64,000 nt of DNA from RU20A sp042610495 (GTDB lineage: Bacteria; Pseudomonadota; Alphaproteobacteria; Rhizobiales; Rhizobiaceae), in the NCBI RefSeq assembly GCF_042610495.1, contig NZ_JBHGAP010000011.1, positions 62,001 through 126,000 of the forward strand, written 5' to 3'. Positions 1 through 7,604 of the stretch are shown in pieces (position 1 is the first letter of the stretch; each line of letters starts with the position of its first letter). Below the pieces are notes generated by a model. The model was not told the origin of the DNA and did no database searches. It saw only the letters and a list, made by a program, of their open reading frames with translations. Made by a program: the position numbers and the translations under genes.

Positions 1-487
1 GCACGAGCGGACGCCGCAGGACGAGGCTGCGTGGCTTGGTCTTTGTCGGTTCGGTCGCCGGCTGGGCGGCGGGCAGGCGTTCCAGCGGCTGGCCCTGCAC
101 GTCAGAAGGCAGCGCGAAAATGGCGGGGTCGACGGTCCGCACCGCGGCCTGGCGCGGCTCAGTCTGCGGAAGCTCCGCCGGCTGCGCATTCGCCGGTGTC
201 TTTTCGACCGGTGCGATGGCCGCGCCGTCGCCCGGGGCCACGACGCCGTTTCCGGCAGGTGCCGTGCCCTGCGCGGGCGTCTCCGGGAAGGCAGGGACGA
301 GCTCGTCCTCGGGCGCAGCACCCTCTTCGCCCGGGGCATCGACACTGATATCCGGCGTCTCGAGTTGGAAATCGGCGGCCGGCTGGCTGTCGCGGCCGCG
401 TATGGCGGCGGCACCGCCGGAAAGCACGGCAAGCCAGACGCTAAGCGCGATCAACGCGCCCAGAAAGGAAAAAAGCCGGCCCTGCAT
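1..487 (-). CDS. Partial membrane-anchored or exported protein, cut by window edge
   Basis: The reading frame begins at an ATG whose complement lies at 485-487 and runs off the left edge with no stop, so only the first 162 residues are visible. It opens with a short basic start and a hydrophobic helix (about residues 5-26, LGALIALSVWLAVLSG), which is a signal anchor or signal peptide. A long Pro/Ala/Glu-rich low-complexity stretch follows to about residue 130, then a basic KPRSLVLRR segment. It lies 11 bases downstream of the S24 regulator on the same strand, so the two are probably co-transcribed. Rhizobial thermonuclease-family proteins have similar anchored N-termini, but the catalytic part lies outside the window and I cannot assign a function. 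Confidence 0.6.
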   Translation of the reverse strand, partial: MQGRLFSFLGALIALSVWLAVLSGGAAAIRGRDSQPAADFQLETPDISVDAPGEEGAAPEDELVPAFPETPAQGTAPAGNGVVAPGDGAAIAPVEKTPANAQPAELPQTEPRQAAVRTVDPAIFALPSDVQGQPLERLPAAQPATEPTKTKPRSLVLRRPLV

Positions 488-498
488 GCGCGCGCCTC

Positions 499-1167
499 CT
501 ACTGGCTTGCCCAGATGATGCGGGCAATCCAGTCGATCTCGCCCGATTCGAAGGTTCTGTTGGGGTGGTCCGGGTTCAGCGACAGCAGTTCGATGCCGCG
601 AAGCGTCTGGCGCGCCAGCACCTTGGCCATGACCTCGCCATCGCGGGTCTTGACCACGACGCGGTCGCCACGTCGCACCTGCGCGCCGGGATCGACGATC
701 AGAACATCTCCGTCGCGATAGAGCGGCATCATGCTGTCCCCCTGGATTTCCAGCGCGTAAACGCCAACGGTCCGGCCGGGGCCTGCGGGAAACTCCACCA
801 TGTCCCAGCCCTGACCGGCCGGAAAACCGCCATCGTCGAAGAAGCCGCCGGCGCCCGCCTGCGCAAAGCCAAGCAGGGGAATGGACCCCGGCTGCGGCGG
901 AAAATTGCCCTCCGGCAGGCCGCCCGGCGGCCGCCCGGGGCGCAGAAGCTCCAGAAACTGCTCGATGCTGGAGCCGGTCGCATCCAGCACCTTGGCAATC
1001 GATTCCGTCGAGGGCCAGCGCTCGCGTCCGTCCGCCGATTGCCGCTTGGATTTGTTGAAGGTCGTGGGGTCGAGACCCGCGCGCCGGGCAAGGCCCGACG
1101 GCGACAGACGATGCCGCTCGGCAAGCGCGTCGAGGGCGCGCCAGATCGCATCATGTGAGAACATCAT
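499..1167 (-). CDS. LexA-like S24-family transcriptional regulator with HTH
   Basis: This 222-residue protein has the two-domain layout of self-cleaving phage-type repressors. Residues 1-75 form a helix-turn-helix region (LSPSGLARRAGLDPTTF). Residues 95-222 form an S24/LexA peptidase fold. The catalytic serine is Ser145 in GDSMMP and the general base is Lys182 in VMAKVL, 37 residues apart as in LexA. An Ala-Gly pair in QAGAGG (residues 103-108) is a plausible autocleavage site. Such solitary S24 regulators are conserved on rhizobial chromosomes; no phage genes flank this one, so I infer a host stress regulator. The start could be either of two adjacent ATG codons (1167 or 1164). Confidence 0.85.
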   Translation of the reverse strand: MMFSHDAIWRALDALAERHRLSPSGLARRAGLDPTTFNKSKRQSADGRERWPSTESIAKVLDATGSSIEQFLELLRPGRPPGGLPEGNFPPQPGSIPLLGFAQAGAGGFFDDGGFPAGQGWDMVEFPAGPGRTVGVYALEIQGDSMMPLYRDGDVLIVDPGAQVRRGDRVVVKTRDGEVMAKVLARQTLRGIELLSLNPDHPNRTFESGEIDWIARIIWASQ

Positions 1168-1248
1168 CGTTTTCCGGTCCGGGCCGGCGCGGGATGTGCG
1201 GGCGGTCGATGGTGGCGGAGGTTAAACCAGCTTGCCGTCAGAGTAAAG

Positions 1249-1274
1249 AGAAGGAGGAAAATAATCCTCCTTCT
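1249..1274 (-). terminator. Hairpin terminator downstream of the LysE-family gene
   Basis: A perfect 10-bp stem (AGAAGGAGGA / TCCTCCTTCT) with a 6-base AT loop lies 23 bases past the stop of the LysE-family gene. On the minus strand it is followed by a loose pyrimidine run (CTTTACTCT), so termination is likely but not of textbook strength. Confidence 0.6.
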
Positions 1275-1296
1275 TGCCCCTGTTCCTTGGACCCTT

Positions 1297-1884
1297 CTAG
1301 GAGGAAAATCCGGAAGCCAGTGCGGAGCCGGCCAGTGTGGCCGAGAAGACGAGGAGGGCCACCGCCGCCACGCGGCGGATGACGGCCTGTCCCTGCCCGG
1401 CAAGGGCAGAGCGCTGCAGCGTATGGCCGGCCACCACCCAGAGGCCGCCAATGGCAAGCACAAGCCCGGCAAAGAGGGCCAGTCGCAGGAGTGTGGCATC
1501 GACCGCACCTGCCGGCACCAGCACAAGCCCGAAGATCAGGGCCTTGGGATTGAGCAGGGTCGTCACAAACACCATCCGCGCGGTGACACCGGTGAGCGTG
1601 TCGATCTGCTTGCCGGCAAACCAGAGGCGCGTGCCGAGAACCAGCAGCCAGACGGCCGCCACTGTCTTCATCACCAGCGCCGCGGACGGGTGGTGCCCGG
1701 CAATCAGCGGCGCCAGCAGGGCAAGCGGCGTGACGACGACAAGGTAGCCGGCAAGTTCGAAGGGCAGTAGCCCTGAAGCCTTGCGCAATGGCTGCTCCGC
1801 ACCGGCCAGCGCCAGCATCGTATTGGTCGGGCCGGGCGTGGCGAGAAGCACGACCACGGAAAGAATGAAAGCAGCAAGGCTCAT
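1297..1884 (-). CDS. LysE/RhtB-family amino-acid exporter
   Basis: This 195-residue inner-membrane protein has about six hydrophobic helices and the N-terminal ATPGPTNTMLALAG segment. That segment matches the GPxN signature of LysE/RhtB translocators, which export amino acids or homoserine lactones by proton antiport. I chose the ATG at 1884 because GGAA sits six bases upstream; an ATG at 1896 would add four residues. The substrate cannot be read from sequence. It appears monocistronic, with a hairpin after the stop and no close same-strand partner. Confidence 0.8.
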   Translation of the reverse strand: MSLAAFILSVVVLLATPGPTNTMLALAGAEQPLRKASGLLPFELAGYLVVVTPLALLAPLIAGHHPSAALVMKTVAAVWLLVLGTRLWFAGKQIDTLTGVTARMVFVTTLLNPKALIFGLVLVPAGAVDATLLRLALFAGLVLAIGGLWVVAGHTLQRSALAGQGQAVIRRVAAVALLVFSATLAGSALASGFSS

Positions 1885-1992
1885 GGCGAATTCCATCGGG
1901 CGGCACGCGACACGGGCGATCGATCGTGCGCGATGATGTCGCTTAGCGCGAAGGAGGATGCCGCCGCCTTGCGCGAAGTCAAGCGCAGAGCC

Positions 1993-2036
1993 GAAAACAC
2001 AAAACCGCCCGAAGGCACGTGGCCGGCGGACGGTTT
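1993..2036 (-). terminator. Terminator of the Cys-rich secreted protein gene
   Basis: On the minus strand AAACCGTCC pairs with GGGCGGTTT (one G-U pair) around a 17-base loop and is followed by TGTGTTTTCGG. It lies about 40 bases after the stop of the gene at 2075-2464. Confidence 0.6.
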
Positions 2037-2074
2037 CGTTTCACGTCTTCGGCCAGATGGCCGGCGCGGCAGTT

Positions 2075-2464
2075 CTACTCGACGAGGTCGATGGTTTCCG
2101 TCTCGCCGCCGGTGCAGGTGTAGCAGCAGTCTTCGCAGTGCTCGCCATTGTTGGGGCCGGTGCCCCAATAGGTTCCCTTGTCGCCGGAGACCCAGGCGCC
2201 GTAGCAGATCTTCTCGCCTTCATCGCAGGACAGCGGGATCTGCTTCGTCTCGCCATCGTCGAGATAGTAGACCTCGCCATTGCCCGGCCAGACATGGTTG
2301 CGGTCCTGGCTGTAGAGTTCCACTTCGAGCGCATTCGGATGACTGTTGCGCATCATGAAGGTCACTTCCGCCGCCCCCGCGGCGCCACCGGCAAAGCCGG
2401 CAAGAACGAGACCGAGCGCAATGCGCCGGCCGATTGATGCAAATGTGATTGAAGTCTTGGACAT
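2075..2464 (-). CDS. Small Cys-rich secreted protein of unknown function
   Basis: The 129-residue product starts at the ATG at 2464, eight bases after GAGGGAG; an in-frame ATG further upstream lacks a ribosome site. Residues 1-32 form a signal peptide (basic start, LALGLVLAGFAGGAAGA, cleavage near GAA|EV). The mature part is acidic and aromatic-rich. It carries six cysteines, four of them clustered in HCEDCCYTC near residues 112-120, suggesting disulfides or a metal site in the periplasm. I do not recognise a family. Tight flanking signals (own ribosome site and terminator) indicate an independently expressed gene. Confidence 0.65.
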   Translation of the reverse strand: MSKTSITFASIGRRIALGLVLAGFAGGAAGAAEVTFMMRNSHPNALEVELYSQDRNHVWPGNGEVYYLDDGETKQIPLSCDEGEKICYGAWVSGDKGTYWGTGPNNGEHCEDCCYTCTGGETETIDLVE

Positions 2465-2642
2465 TGTCGCTCCCTCTGCGGCGCACCCCTGCGCCACGCC
2501 CGCAGTTTACATCTGTCCTCGACGCCGAAAAGCGGGAAATCGGCCTGTTTGGGCGTCCTGGCGCCCATCCGGCGATCTTCTTTGGTTGAATGCGCAGCCT
2601 GCCGTCGTGATCACGCCCGCGGTCAAAACCGCAGGTGCCCGC

Positions 2643-3191
2643 TCAGGAGAGGTGCTTGTAGAAGAAGGTCGTGTCGCAGGTTCTCCCGTCCGGCATCAGC
2701 GCATAATGCGGGATGACGCCCACCCGCTGCCAGCCGAGCCGTTGGTAAATCGCTTCGGCCGGTTCGCCCGTTGCGGTATCGAGCACCAGCACCGTCTTGC
2801 CACGCTCGCGCGCCACCGCCTCCGCGGCGGTCATCAGGCCTCTGCTGAGACCGAGACCGCGCGCCCGCCGATGCACCAGAAGCTTCTTGATGTCGGCGCG
2901 ATGCGGTTGGTTGGGCGGCATTTTCAGGCCCACCTGAACGGTGCCGACAATCTCGCAGGCCCGCCGCGCCACGATCAGCGCCACGGCATCCTCCGCGACC
3001 GCGGCTGCGACACCCTCCCAGAAGGGCCGGGCGCCCGAGGGCGGAAAGGGCGCCATGAAGCCGACGGACGCGCCGCCCTCCACGCAATCGGAGAGGACGT
3101 CGCAAAGGTCGGGAATGGCCGCGTGCGCGGCCCCGGCGTCGAGATGTTCGATGGTGATGTCGCCGGCGGCATGGATGGCGGATGCGGTCAT
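2643..3191 (-). CDS. GNAT-family N-acetyltransferase
   Basis: This 182-residue protein has the GNAT core. A beta-strand VGTVQVGLKMPPNQPHRADI is followed by LLVHRRARGLGLSRGLM, which matches the acetyl-CoA pyrophosphate-binding R/Q-x-x-G-x-G/A signature (RARGLG, about residues 109-114). The C-terminal half (GEPAEAIYQRLGWQRVG) is the usual GNAT hydrophobic strand and alpha4. AGAGGA lies seven bases before the start. It begins 17 bases after the XRE-cupin regulator on the same strand, so the two form an operon. The acceptor is unknown; amine or amino-acid substrates and streptothricin-type drugs are known for relatives. Confidence 0.82.
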   Translation of the reverse strand: MTASAIHAAGDITIEHLDAGAAHAAIPDLCDVLSDCVEGGASVGFMAPFPPSGARPFWEGVAAAVAEDAVALIVARRACEIVGTVQVGLKMPPNQPHRADIKKLLVHRRARGLGLSRGLMTAAEAVARERGKTVLVLDTATGEPAEAIYQRLGWQRVGVIPHYALMPDGRTCDTTFFYKHLS

Positions 3192-3207
3192 GAACAGTCC
3201 TCTGGCC

Positions 3208-3789
3208 CTAGCCCGGTTTGCGGTTCAACACGACGATGTAGCGGGCCGGTATGTCGTGCGGATTGTGGAAGACATGCGGCTCTGCCAGCCGCATGAAAAG
3301 ACAGTCGCCGGGCTCCATGTCGTAGCGTATCCCGTCGGCGGTCATCTCCAGCCGCCCCTCGATCAGCCAGATGTGCTGCGTCACGCCGGCATCCGCCGGC
3401 TGCCGGTCGAAGGAGACACGGGCGCCGGGCGGAAAGATCACTTCCACCAGATCGGTGTCCGAGCCGCCGGCCTCGGTGGATACCTGTCGCCGCAGATAGC
3501 CGGTCTCGGGATCGCGCCAGACCGGCTGAGCGTCCCGACGCCGGAGCGGCGAGGCCACCGCCTCGTTCTGGAAGGAGAAAAAGCGCGAGAGTGTCGTGCC
3601 GAGCGCGCTGCAAAGCCGCGCCAGCAATTGCGCCGTCGGACTCGCCTCGCCCCGTTCGATACGCGAAATCATGGCGCGGCTGACGCCGGAGCGGGTGGCC
3701 AGCGCATCCAGCGTCATGGCGCGTGCCATGCGCATCGCTTTCAGTCGCGCGCCAATGGCGCTGTCGAGAGGGTCATCGATAAATTCCAT
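3208..3789 (-). CDS. XRE-family regulator with C-terminal cupin domain
   Basis: The 193-residue product has an XRE helix-turn-helix at about residues 10-65 (TLDALATRSGVSRAMISRIE, then GEASPTAQLLARLCSALG). A cupin_2 ligand-sensing domain follows at about residues 110-185 (FPPGARVSFDRQ, DGIRYDMEPGDCLFMR, EPHVFHNPHD). Such regulators usually respond to a small amine or carboxylate and control adjacent genes. An upstream in-frame extension exists, but translation most likely begins at MEFIDDPL. An inverted repeat overlaps this start. The co-directional GNAT gene and the divergent MFS gene are its probable targets. Confidence 0.85.
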   Translation of the reverse strand: MEFIDDPLDSAIGARLKAMRMARAMTLDALATRSGVSRAMISRIERGEASPTAQLLARLCSALGTTLSRFFSFQNEAVASPLRRRDAQPVWRDPETGYLRRQVSTEAGGSDTDLVEVIFPPGARVSFDRQPADAGVTQHIWLIEGRLEMTADGIRYDMEPGDCLFMRLAEPHVFHNPHDIPARYIVVLNRKPG

Positions 3790-3818
3790 TATCGTAGAAG
3801 ATAGATCTCTTATAATGG
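3786..3818. promoter_or_regulatory. Inverted repeat, candidate operator of the XRE-cupin regulator
   Basis: CCATTAT (3786-3792) and ATAATGG (3812-3818) form a perfect 7-bp inverted repeat centred at 3802, with a smaller AGAT/ATCT pair inside. It covers the regulator's start codon and lies in the AT-rich divergent interval before the MFS gene. This is the expected place for autoregulation. Binding is inferred, not shown. Confidence 0.45.
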
Positions 3819-3941
3819 AGTCAAGCCCCCGAATTTGGACCGGGAAAGGGCAGAGACGGGCGTGAAGGAACAAGCGCACAACCTTTGATATCGATACTGT
3901 GCACAATGCAGTGATTCGTCGGGGAGGGCGGAACGCACGCC

Positions 3942-5093
3942 ATGAACCGCCACCTGACCAGCTACCTTCCGGTCGCAAGCATCATTCTCTCGATGGTCTT
4001 CGTCGCGCTCGGCAACGGCATGATGTTCGCCTATGTGCCTTTCGTGCTGTCCAAGACCGGTGCCCAGTCCTGGGCGGCGGGTGCCGCCATCACGGCGATT
4101 GCCTTCGGCGGGCTGGTCGGCTGCCTGATCGCCGGGCCGGTCATCCGCCGCGTCGGCCATGCCCGCGCCTTCTCCTGCTCCATGGCGCTCGTCATCATCG
4201 CCGCCGTGCTCGTGGCGGCGGGCGTCAATCCCCTTCTCTGGGTCGTGGCGCGCGGGCTTTACGGCGCGGCCGGCAACATGAACTTCATCATCACCCAGAG
4301 CTGGCTGAACCACGCCTCGGAAAATGCCTGGCGCGGCCGCATCATGTCGTTCTTCTACATGGCCTATATTCTGGGCCTCGGCTTCGGCGCCTGGTGTTTT
4401 GCGCTGGTGCCGGCGGAGGGCAATACCGCCCCCATCATCACGGTCTTCTTCACCGCGCTGGCACTCCTGCCGATCGGTCTGACGCGGCTGCCCAATCCGC
4501 CGCCGCCGGCCGGCGTTTCCATCGATTTTCCAATGGTCTGGAAGAATGCGCCCGTCGCGCTCGCAGGCGTCATGGCGGCGGGCGGCCTGTCGATGGTCGT
4601 GCAGGGCTTCACGCCGATCTATGCGGCGAGTTCCGGCGCCAGCCAGGATCAGGTGGCGCTCCTGATGTTCCTCATGCAGTTTGGCCTGCTCTTCGTGCAG
4701 TTCCCCCTCGGCATGCTCTCCGACAGTTTCGACCGGCGCCAGGTGCTGCTCGGCACGCTCGTCCTCATCCTCGTCGCCGGCATGGGCGCCTTCGGGGTAT
4801 CGCTGTCGAACTTCCTGCTCCTGGCGCTCGTCTTTGCGCTGCTGGCCGGCGCCGTCGAATCGATCTACTCGATCGCCAATGCCCATGCCAACGACCGCAC
4901 CGAGCCCGGCAAGTTCGTGTCGTTGACCTCGACGCTGCTGATCGCCTGGTCCGTGGCGGCAACGGTGGTGCCGCTCATGGTGACGATGCTGACACCCGTC
5001 TTCGGCCCGCAGACCTTCCTTGTTGCCGCCCTCGGCGTCGCCTTCCTCTACGCTGCCTTCATCATCCACCGCCTCCAGAAGCGGCCTGACTGA
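3942..5093 (+). CDS. MFS transporter, YCAD-like
   Basis: This 383-residue inner-membrane protein has twelve predicted hydrophobic helices and a cytoplasmic loop in the middle (about residues 185-205). The A-motif-like loop between helices 2 and 3 reads GPVIRRVGHARAF, and the second-half copy reads GMLSDSFDRRQ. Length and pattern fit drug/metabolite MFS permeases of the YcaD type. The start follows a purine-rich GGGGAGGGCGG. It is divergent from the XRE-cupin/GNAT operon and shares the operator-bearing interval, so it may export the ligand that the GNAT enzyme modifies. The substrate is unknown. Confidence 0.82.
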   Translation: MNRHLTSYLPVASIILSMVFVALGNGMMFAYVPFVLSKTGAQSWAAGAAITAIAFGGLVGCLIAGPVIRRVGHARAFSCSMALVIIAAVLVAAGVNPLLWVVARGLYGAAGNMNFIITQSWLNHASENAWRGRIMSFFYMAYILGLGFGAWCFALVPAEGNTAPIITVFFTALALLPIGLTRLPNPPPPAGVSIDFPMVWKNAPVALAGVMAAGGLSMVVQGFTPIYAASSGASQDQVALLMFLMQFGLLFVQFPLGMLSDSFDRRQVLLGTLVLILVAGMGAFGVSLSNFLLLALVFALLAGAVESIYSIANAHANDRTEPGKFVSLTSTLLIAWSVAATVVPLMVTMLTPVFGPQTFLVAALGVAFLYAAFIIHRLQKRPD

Positions 5094-5122
5094 CGAAACC
5101 CCTCGAAAGCCTGCATTTCCCG

Positions 5123-5151
5123 CTTTGCCGCGGGCGGGGGCGCTGCTATAT
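5123..5151 (+). promoter_or_regulatory. Candidate sigma-70 promoter abutting the lepA start
   Basis: CTTTGC (5123-5128) and CTATAT (5146-5151) are spaced 17 bases, close to the alphaproteobacterial CTTGAC-17-CTATAT pattern. The ATG begins only 9 bases after the -10 element, so transcription would start at or next to the start codon. No Shine-Dalgarno is visible. Both points suggest a leaderless message. Confidence 0.4.
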
Positions 5152-5159
5152 GCGCGGCC

Positions 5160-6986
5160 ATGAGCACCAATCCGAACCGCACGCCCCTCGACCACATCCG
5201 AAACTTCTCGATCGTCGCCCATATCGACCACGGGAAGTCGACGCTTGCCGACCGCCTCATCCAATCCACGGGCGGCCTTGCCGACCGCGAGATGAGCGAG
5301 CAGGTGCTCGACAACATGGATATCGAGCGTGAGCGCGGCATCACCATCAAGGCCCAGACGGTGCGCCTGCACTACAAGGCCAAGGATGGCGAGACCTATG
5401 TCCTGAACCTCATCGACACGCCCGGCCACGTCGACTTCGCCTACGAAGTCTCGCGCTCGCTGTCGGCCTGCGAAGGCTCTCTGCTGGTCGTCGATGCCTC
5501 GCAAGGCGTGGAAGCCCAGACGCTCGCCAACGTCTATCAGGCCATCGACAACAACCACGAGATCGTCACCGTCCTCAACAAGATCGACCTGCCGGCCGCC
5601 GAACCCGACCGCATCAAGGACCAGATCGAGGAAGTGATCGGCATCGATGCGTCCGAAGCCGTGCTGATCTCCGCCAAGACCGGCCTTGGCATTCCCGATG
5701 TGCTGGAAGCGATCGTCACGAAGCTGCCGGCGCCCAAGAGCCCGGCCGGCGAGGACGCGCCGCTGAAGGCGCTTCTCGTCGACAGCTGGTACGACACCTA
5801 TCTGGGCGTCATGGTTCTCGTGCGCATCATCGATGGTGTGCTCGTCAAGGGCCAGACCATCCGCATGATGGGCACCGGCGCCAAGTACCAGATCGAGCGC
5901 GTCGGCGTTCTGACGCCGAAGATGGTCGCGAAGGATGCGCTCGGCCCGGGCGAGATCGGCTTCATCACGGCCTCCATCAAGGAAGTTGCTGACACTCGCG
6001 TCGGCGACACCATCACCGACGACCGCAAGCCGACCGCCGAGGCCCTGCCGGGCTTCAAGCCGGCCCAGCCGGTGGTGTTCTGCGGTCTCTTCCCGGTCGA
6101 TGCCGCCGATTTCGAAGAGCTGCGCTCGGCCATGGGCAAGCTGCGGCTTAACGATGCCTCCTTCTCCTTCGAAATGGAAAGTTCGGCCGCCCTCGGCTTC
6201 GGCTTCCGCTGCGGCTTCCTCGGTCTACTGCATCTGGAAATCATCCAGGAGCGCCTCAGCCGCGAATTCGACCTCGACCTCATCGCCACGGCTCCCTCGG
6301 TCGTCTACCAGCTGACCATGACGGACGGGACCGAGAAGGAGCTTCACAATCCGGCCGACATGCCGGATGTCGTGAAGATCGAGGAGTTCCGCGAGCCCTG
6401 GATCAAGGCCACCATCCTGACGCCGGACGATTATCTCGGTGGCATCCTGAAGCTCTGCCAGGAGCGCCGCGGCATCCAGACCGAGCTGACCTATGTCGGC
6501 AGCCGCGCCATGCTGACCTACGAGCTGCCGCTGAACGAAGTCGTCTTCGACTTCTACGACCGCCTGAAGTCGATCTCCAAGGGCTATGCCTCCTTCGATT
6601 ACAACCTCTCGGACTATCGCGAGAGCGATCTGGTCAAGCTCTCGATCCTCGTCAACAGCGAGCCGGTCGATGCCCTCTCCATGCTCGTGCACCGCTCGGC
6701 CGCCGACCGGCGTGGCCGTACCATGTGCGAGAAGCTGAAGGAACTGATCCCGCCGCACATGTTCCAGATCCCGATCCAGGCCGCCATCGGCGGCAAGGTG
6801 ATCGCGCGCGAAACGGTGCGCGCGCTGCGCAAGGACGTGACCGCCAAGTGCTACGGCGGCGACGCCACCCGCAAGCGCAAGCTTCTGGAAAAGCAGAAGG
6901 AAGGCAAGAAGCGCATGCGCCAGTTCGGCAAGGTGGAGATCCCGCAGGAAGCCTTCATCGCCGCGCTCAAGATGGGCGACGAATAG
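5160..6986 (+). CDS. lepA: Elongation factor 4 (LepA), back-translocating GTPase
   Basis: The 608-residue protein is full length for LepA/EF4, a ribosome-associated GTPase that remodels stalled or mis-translocated elongation complexes. The G1 loop AHIDHGKSTL is near residue 20. The switch region carries RERGITIKAQTV and G3 is DTPGHVDF. G4 is NKIDLP near residue 140. The beta-barrel, the EF-G-like domains III and V, and the LepA-specific C-terminal domain (ATRKRKLLEKQKEGKKRMR) are all present. It follows the MFS gene by 66 bases but appears to have its own promoter. Confidence 0.98.
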   Translation: MSTNPNRTPLDHIRNFSIVAHIDHGKSTLADRLIQSTGGLADREMSEQVLDNMDIERERGITIKAQTVRLHYKAKDGETYVLNLIDTPGHVDFAYEVSRSLSACEGSLLVVDASQGVEAQTLANVYQAIDNNHEIVTVLNKIDLPAAEPDRIKDQIEEVIGIDASEAVLISAKTGLGIPDVLEAIVTKLPAPKSPAGEDAPLKALLVDSWYDTYLGVMVLVRIIDGVLVKGQTIRMMGTGAKYQIERVGVLTPKMVAKDALGPGEIGFITASIKEVADTRVGDTITDDRKPTAEALPGFKPAQPVVFCGLFPVDAADFEELRSAMGKLRLNDASFSFEMESSAALGFGFRCGFLGLLHLEIIQERLSREFDLDLIATAPSVVYQLTMTDGTEKELHNPADMPDVVKIEEFREPWIKATILTPDDYLGGILKLCQERRGIQTELTYVGSRAMLTYELPLNEVVFDFYDRLKSISKGYASFDYNLSDYRESDLVKLSILVNSEPVDALSMLVHRSAADRRGRTMCEKLKELIPPHMFQIPIQAAIGGKVIARETVRALRKDVTAKCYGGDATRKRKLLEKQKEGKKRMRQFGKVEIPQEAFIAALKMGDE

Positions 6987-7014
6987 GCTTTTCCGCGAAG
7001 GCCCGCTGATCTAT

Positions 7015-7043
7015 CTTGGCTCCGGCAGTCTGTTGGAGCCAAG
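7015..7043. promoter_or_regulatory. 9-bp inverted repeat between lepA and ccdA (terminator or ccdAB operator)
   Basis: CTTGGCTCC (7015-7023) and GGAGCCAAG (7035-7043) form a perfect stem with an 11-base spacer. There is no U-run, which argues against a strong terminator. It ends 15 bases before the ccdA start, where CcdA-type antitoxins bind their own promoter. Either role is inference. Confidence 0.45.
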
Positions 7044-7058
7044 CCCGGAGCCACGCAA

Positions 7059-7295
7059 ATGTCCCAGGTCTCACGAAAGCCGGCCTCGGCCGAAATCCGC
7101 CTCGACGCCAAGCTGGTGGCCGAAGCGCGCGACATGAAGCTCGACGTCGCCAAGGCCGCCGAATACGGCCTCGCGCAGGCCATCAAGGCGGAAAAGGAGC
7201 GGCTTTGGCAGATCGAAAACGCCGATGCCATCCGCGCCGCCAATGAGTACGTCGAAAAACACGGTCTGCCGCTCGCCAAATACCGGCAGTTCTGA
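7059..7295 (+). CDS. ccdA: CcdA-family antitoxin
   Basis: This 78-residue protein has the CcdA plan. A short ribbon-helix-helix DNA-binding N-terminus (EIRLDAKLVAEARDMKLDV) is followed by a helical toxin-binding tail that ends in NEYVEKHGLPLAKYRQF, typical of chromosomal CcdA. The tail neutralises CcdB, and the N-terminus would repress the operon in complex with CcdB. CGGAG lies nine bases before the ATG. The stop overlaps the ccdB start as TGATG, giving translational coupling that makes antitoxin before toxin. Confidence 0.88.
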   Translation: MSQVSRKPASAEIRLDAKLVAEARDMKLDVAKAAEYGLAQAIKAEKERLWQIENADAIRAANEYVEKHGLPLAKYRQF

Positions 7296-7594
7296 TGCGG
7301 CGATTTCAGGCCTATCGTATTGGCGATGGCGACGCCTTGGCGGTCGATCTGCAATCCAACCTGCTGAGCGGCCTCGAGACACGCGTCGTTGCGCCACTCA
7401 TTCCGTCATCCGACGTGTCGAAAGTCGTGAGCCGCCTCAACCCGCGCTTCACGATCAACGGCAGGAGCTATGTGATGATGACCGAATTCCTGACATCCAT
7501 TCACATGCGCGACATCGGCGAACTCGTCGCCGATCTCTCCTCCCGTGCCGACGATATCGTCGCCGCCACGGATTTCCTCTTCCAGGGTTTCTGA
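7295..7594 (+). CDS. ccdB: CcdB-family gyrase-poisoning toxin
   Basis: The 99-residue protein matches CcdB in length and features. It opens with FQAYRI and has the conserved LETRVVAPLIP strand and a central PRFTINGRSYVMMTEFLTSI segment. In plasmid-F CcdB the C-terminal residues (W99, G100, I101) contact gyrase A; here the end is DFLFQGF, so those contacts are not conserved in sequence and potency against gyrase is uncertain. It is coupled to ccdA by a one-base overlap. It is followed only 10 bases later by the convergent stop of an unrelated gene. Confidence 0.87.
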   Translation: MRRFQAYRIGDGDALAVDLQSNLLSGLETRVVAPLIPSSDVSKVVSRLNPRFTINGRSYVMMTEFLTSIHMRDIGELVADLSSRADDIVAATDFLFQGF

Positions 7595-7604
7595 CCTCTG
7601 CCGC

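Noticed and set aside
3810..5558. 582-residue minus-strand frame opposite the MFS gene and lepA
   Set aside because: It covers the MFS and lepA genes, is charged low-complexity shadow sequence and spans the lepA promoter.
7015..7043. Strong rho-independent terminator for lepA
   Set aside because: The stem is good but no T-run follows, so I list it only as an inverted repeat with possible operator role.
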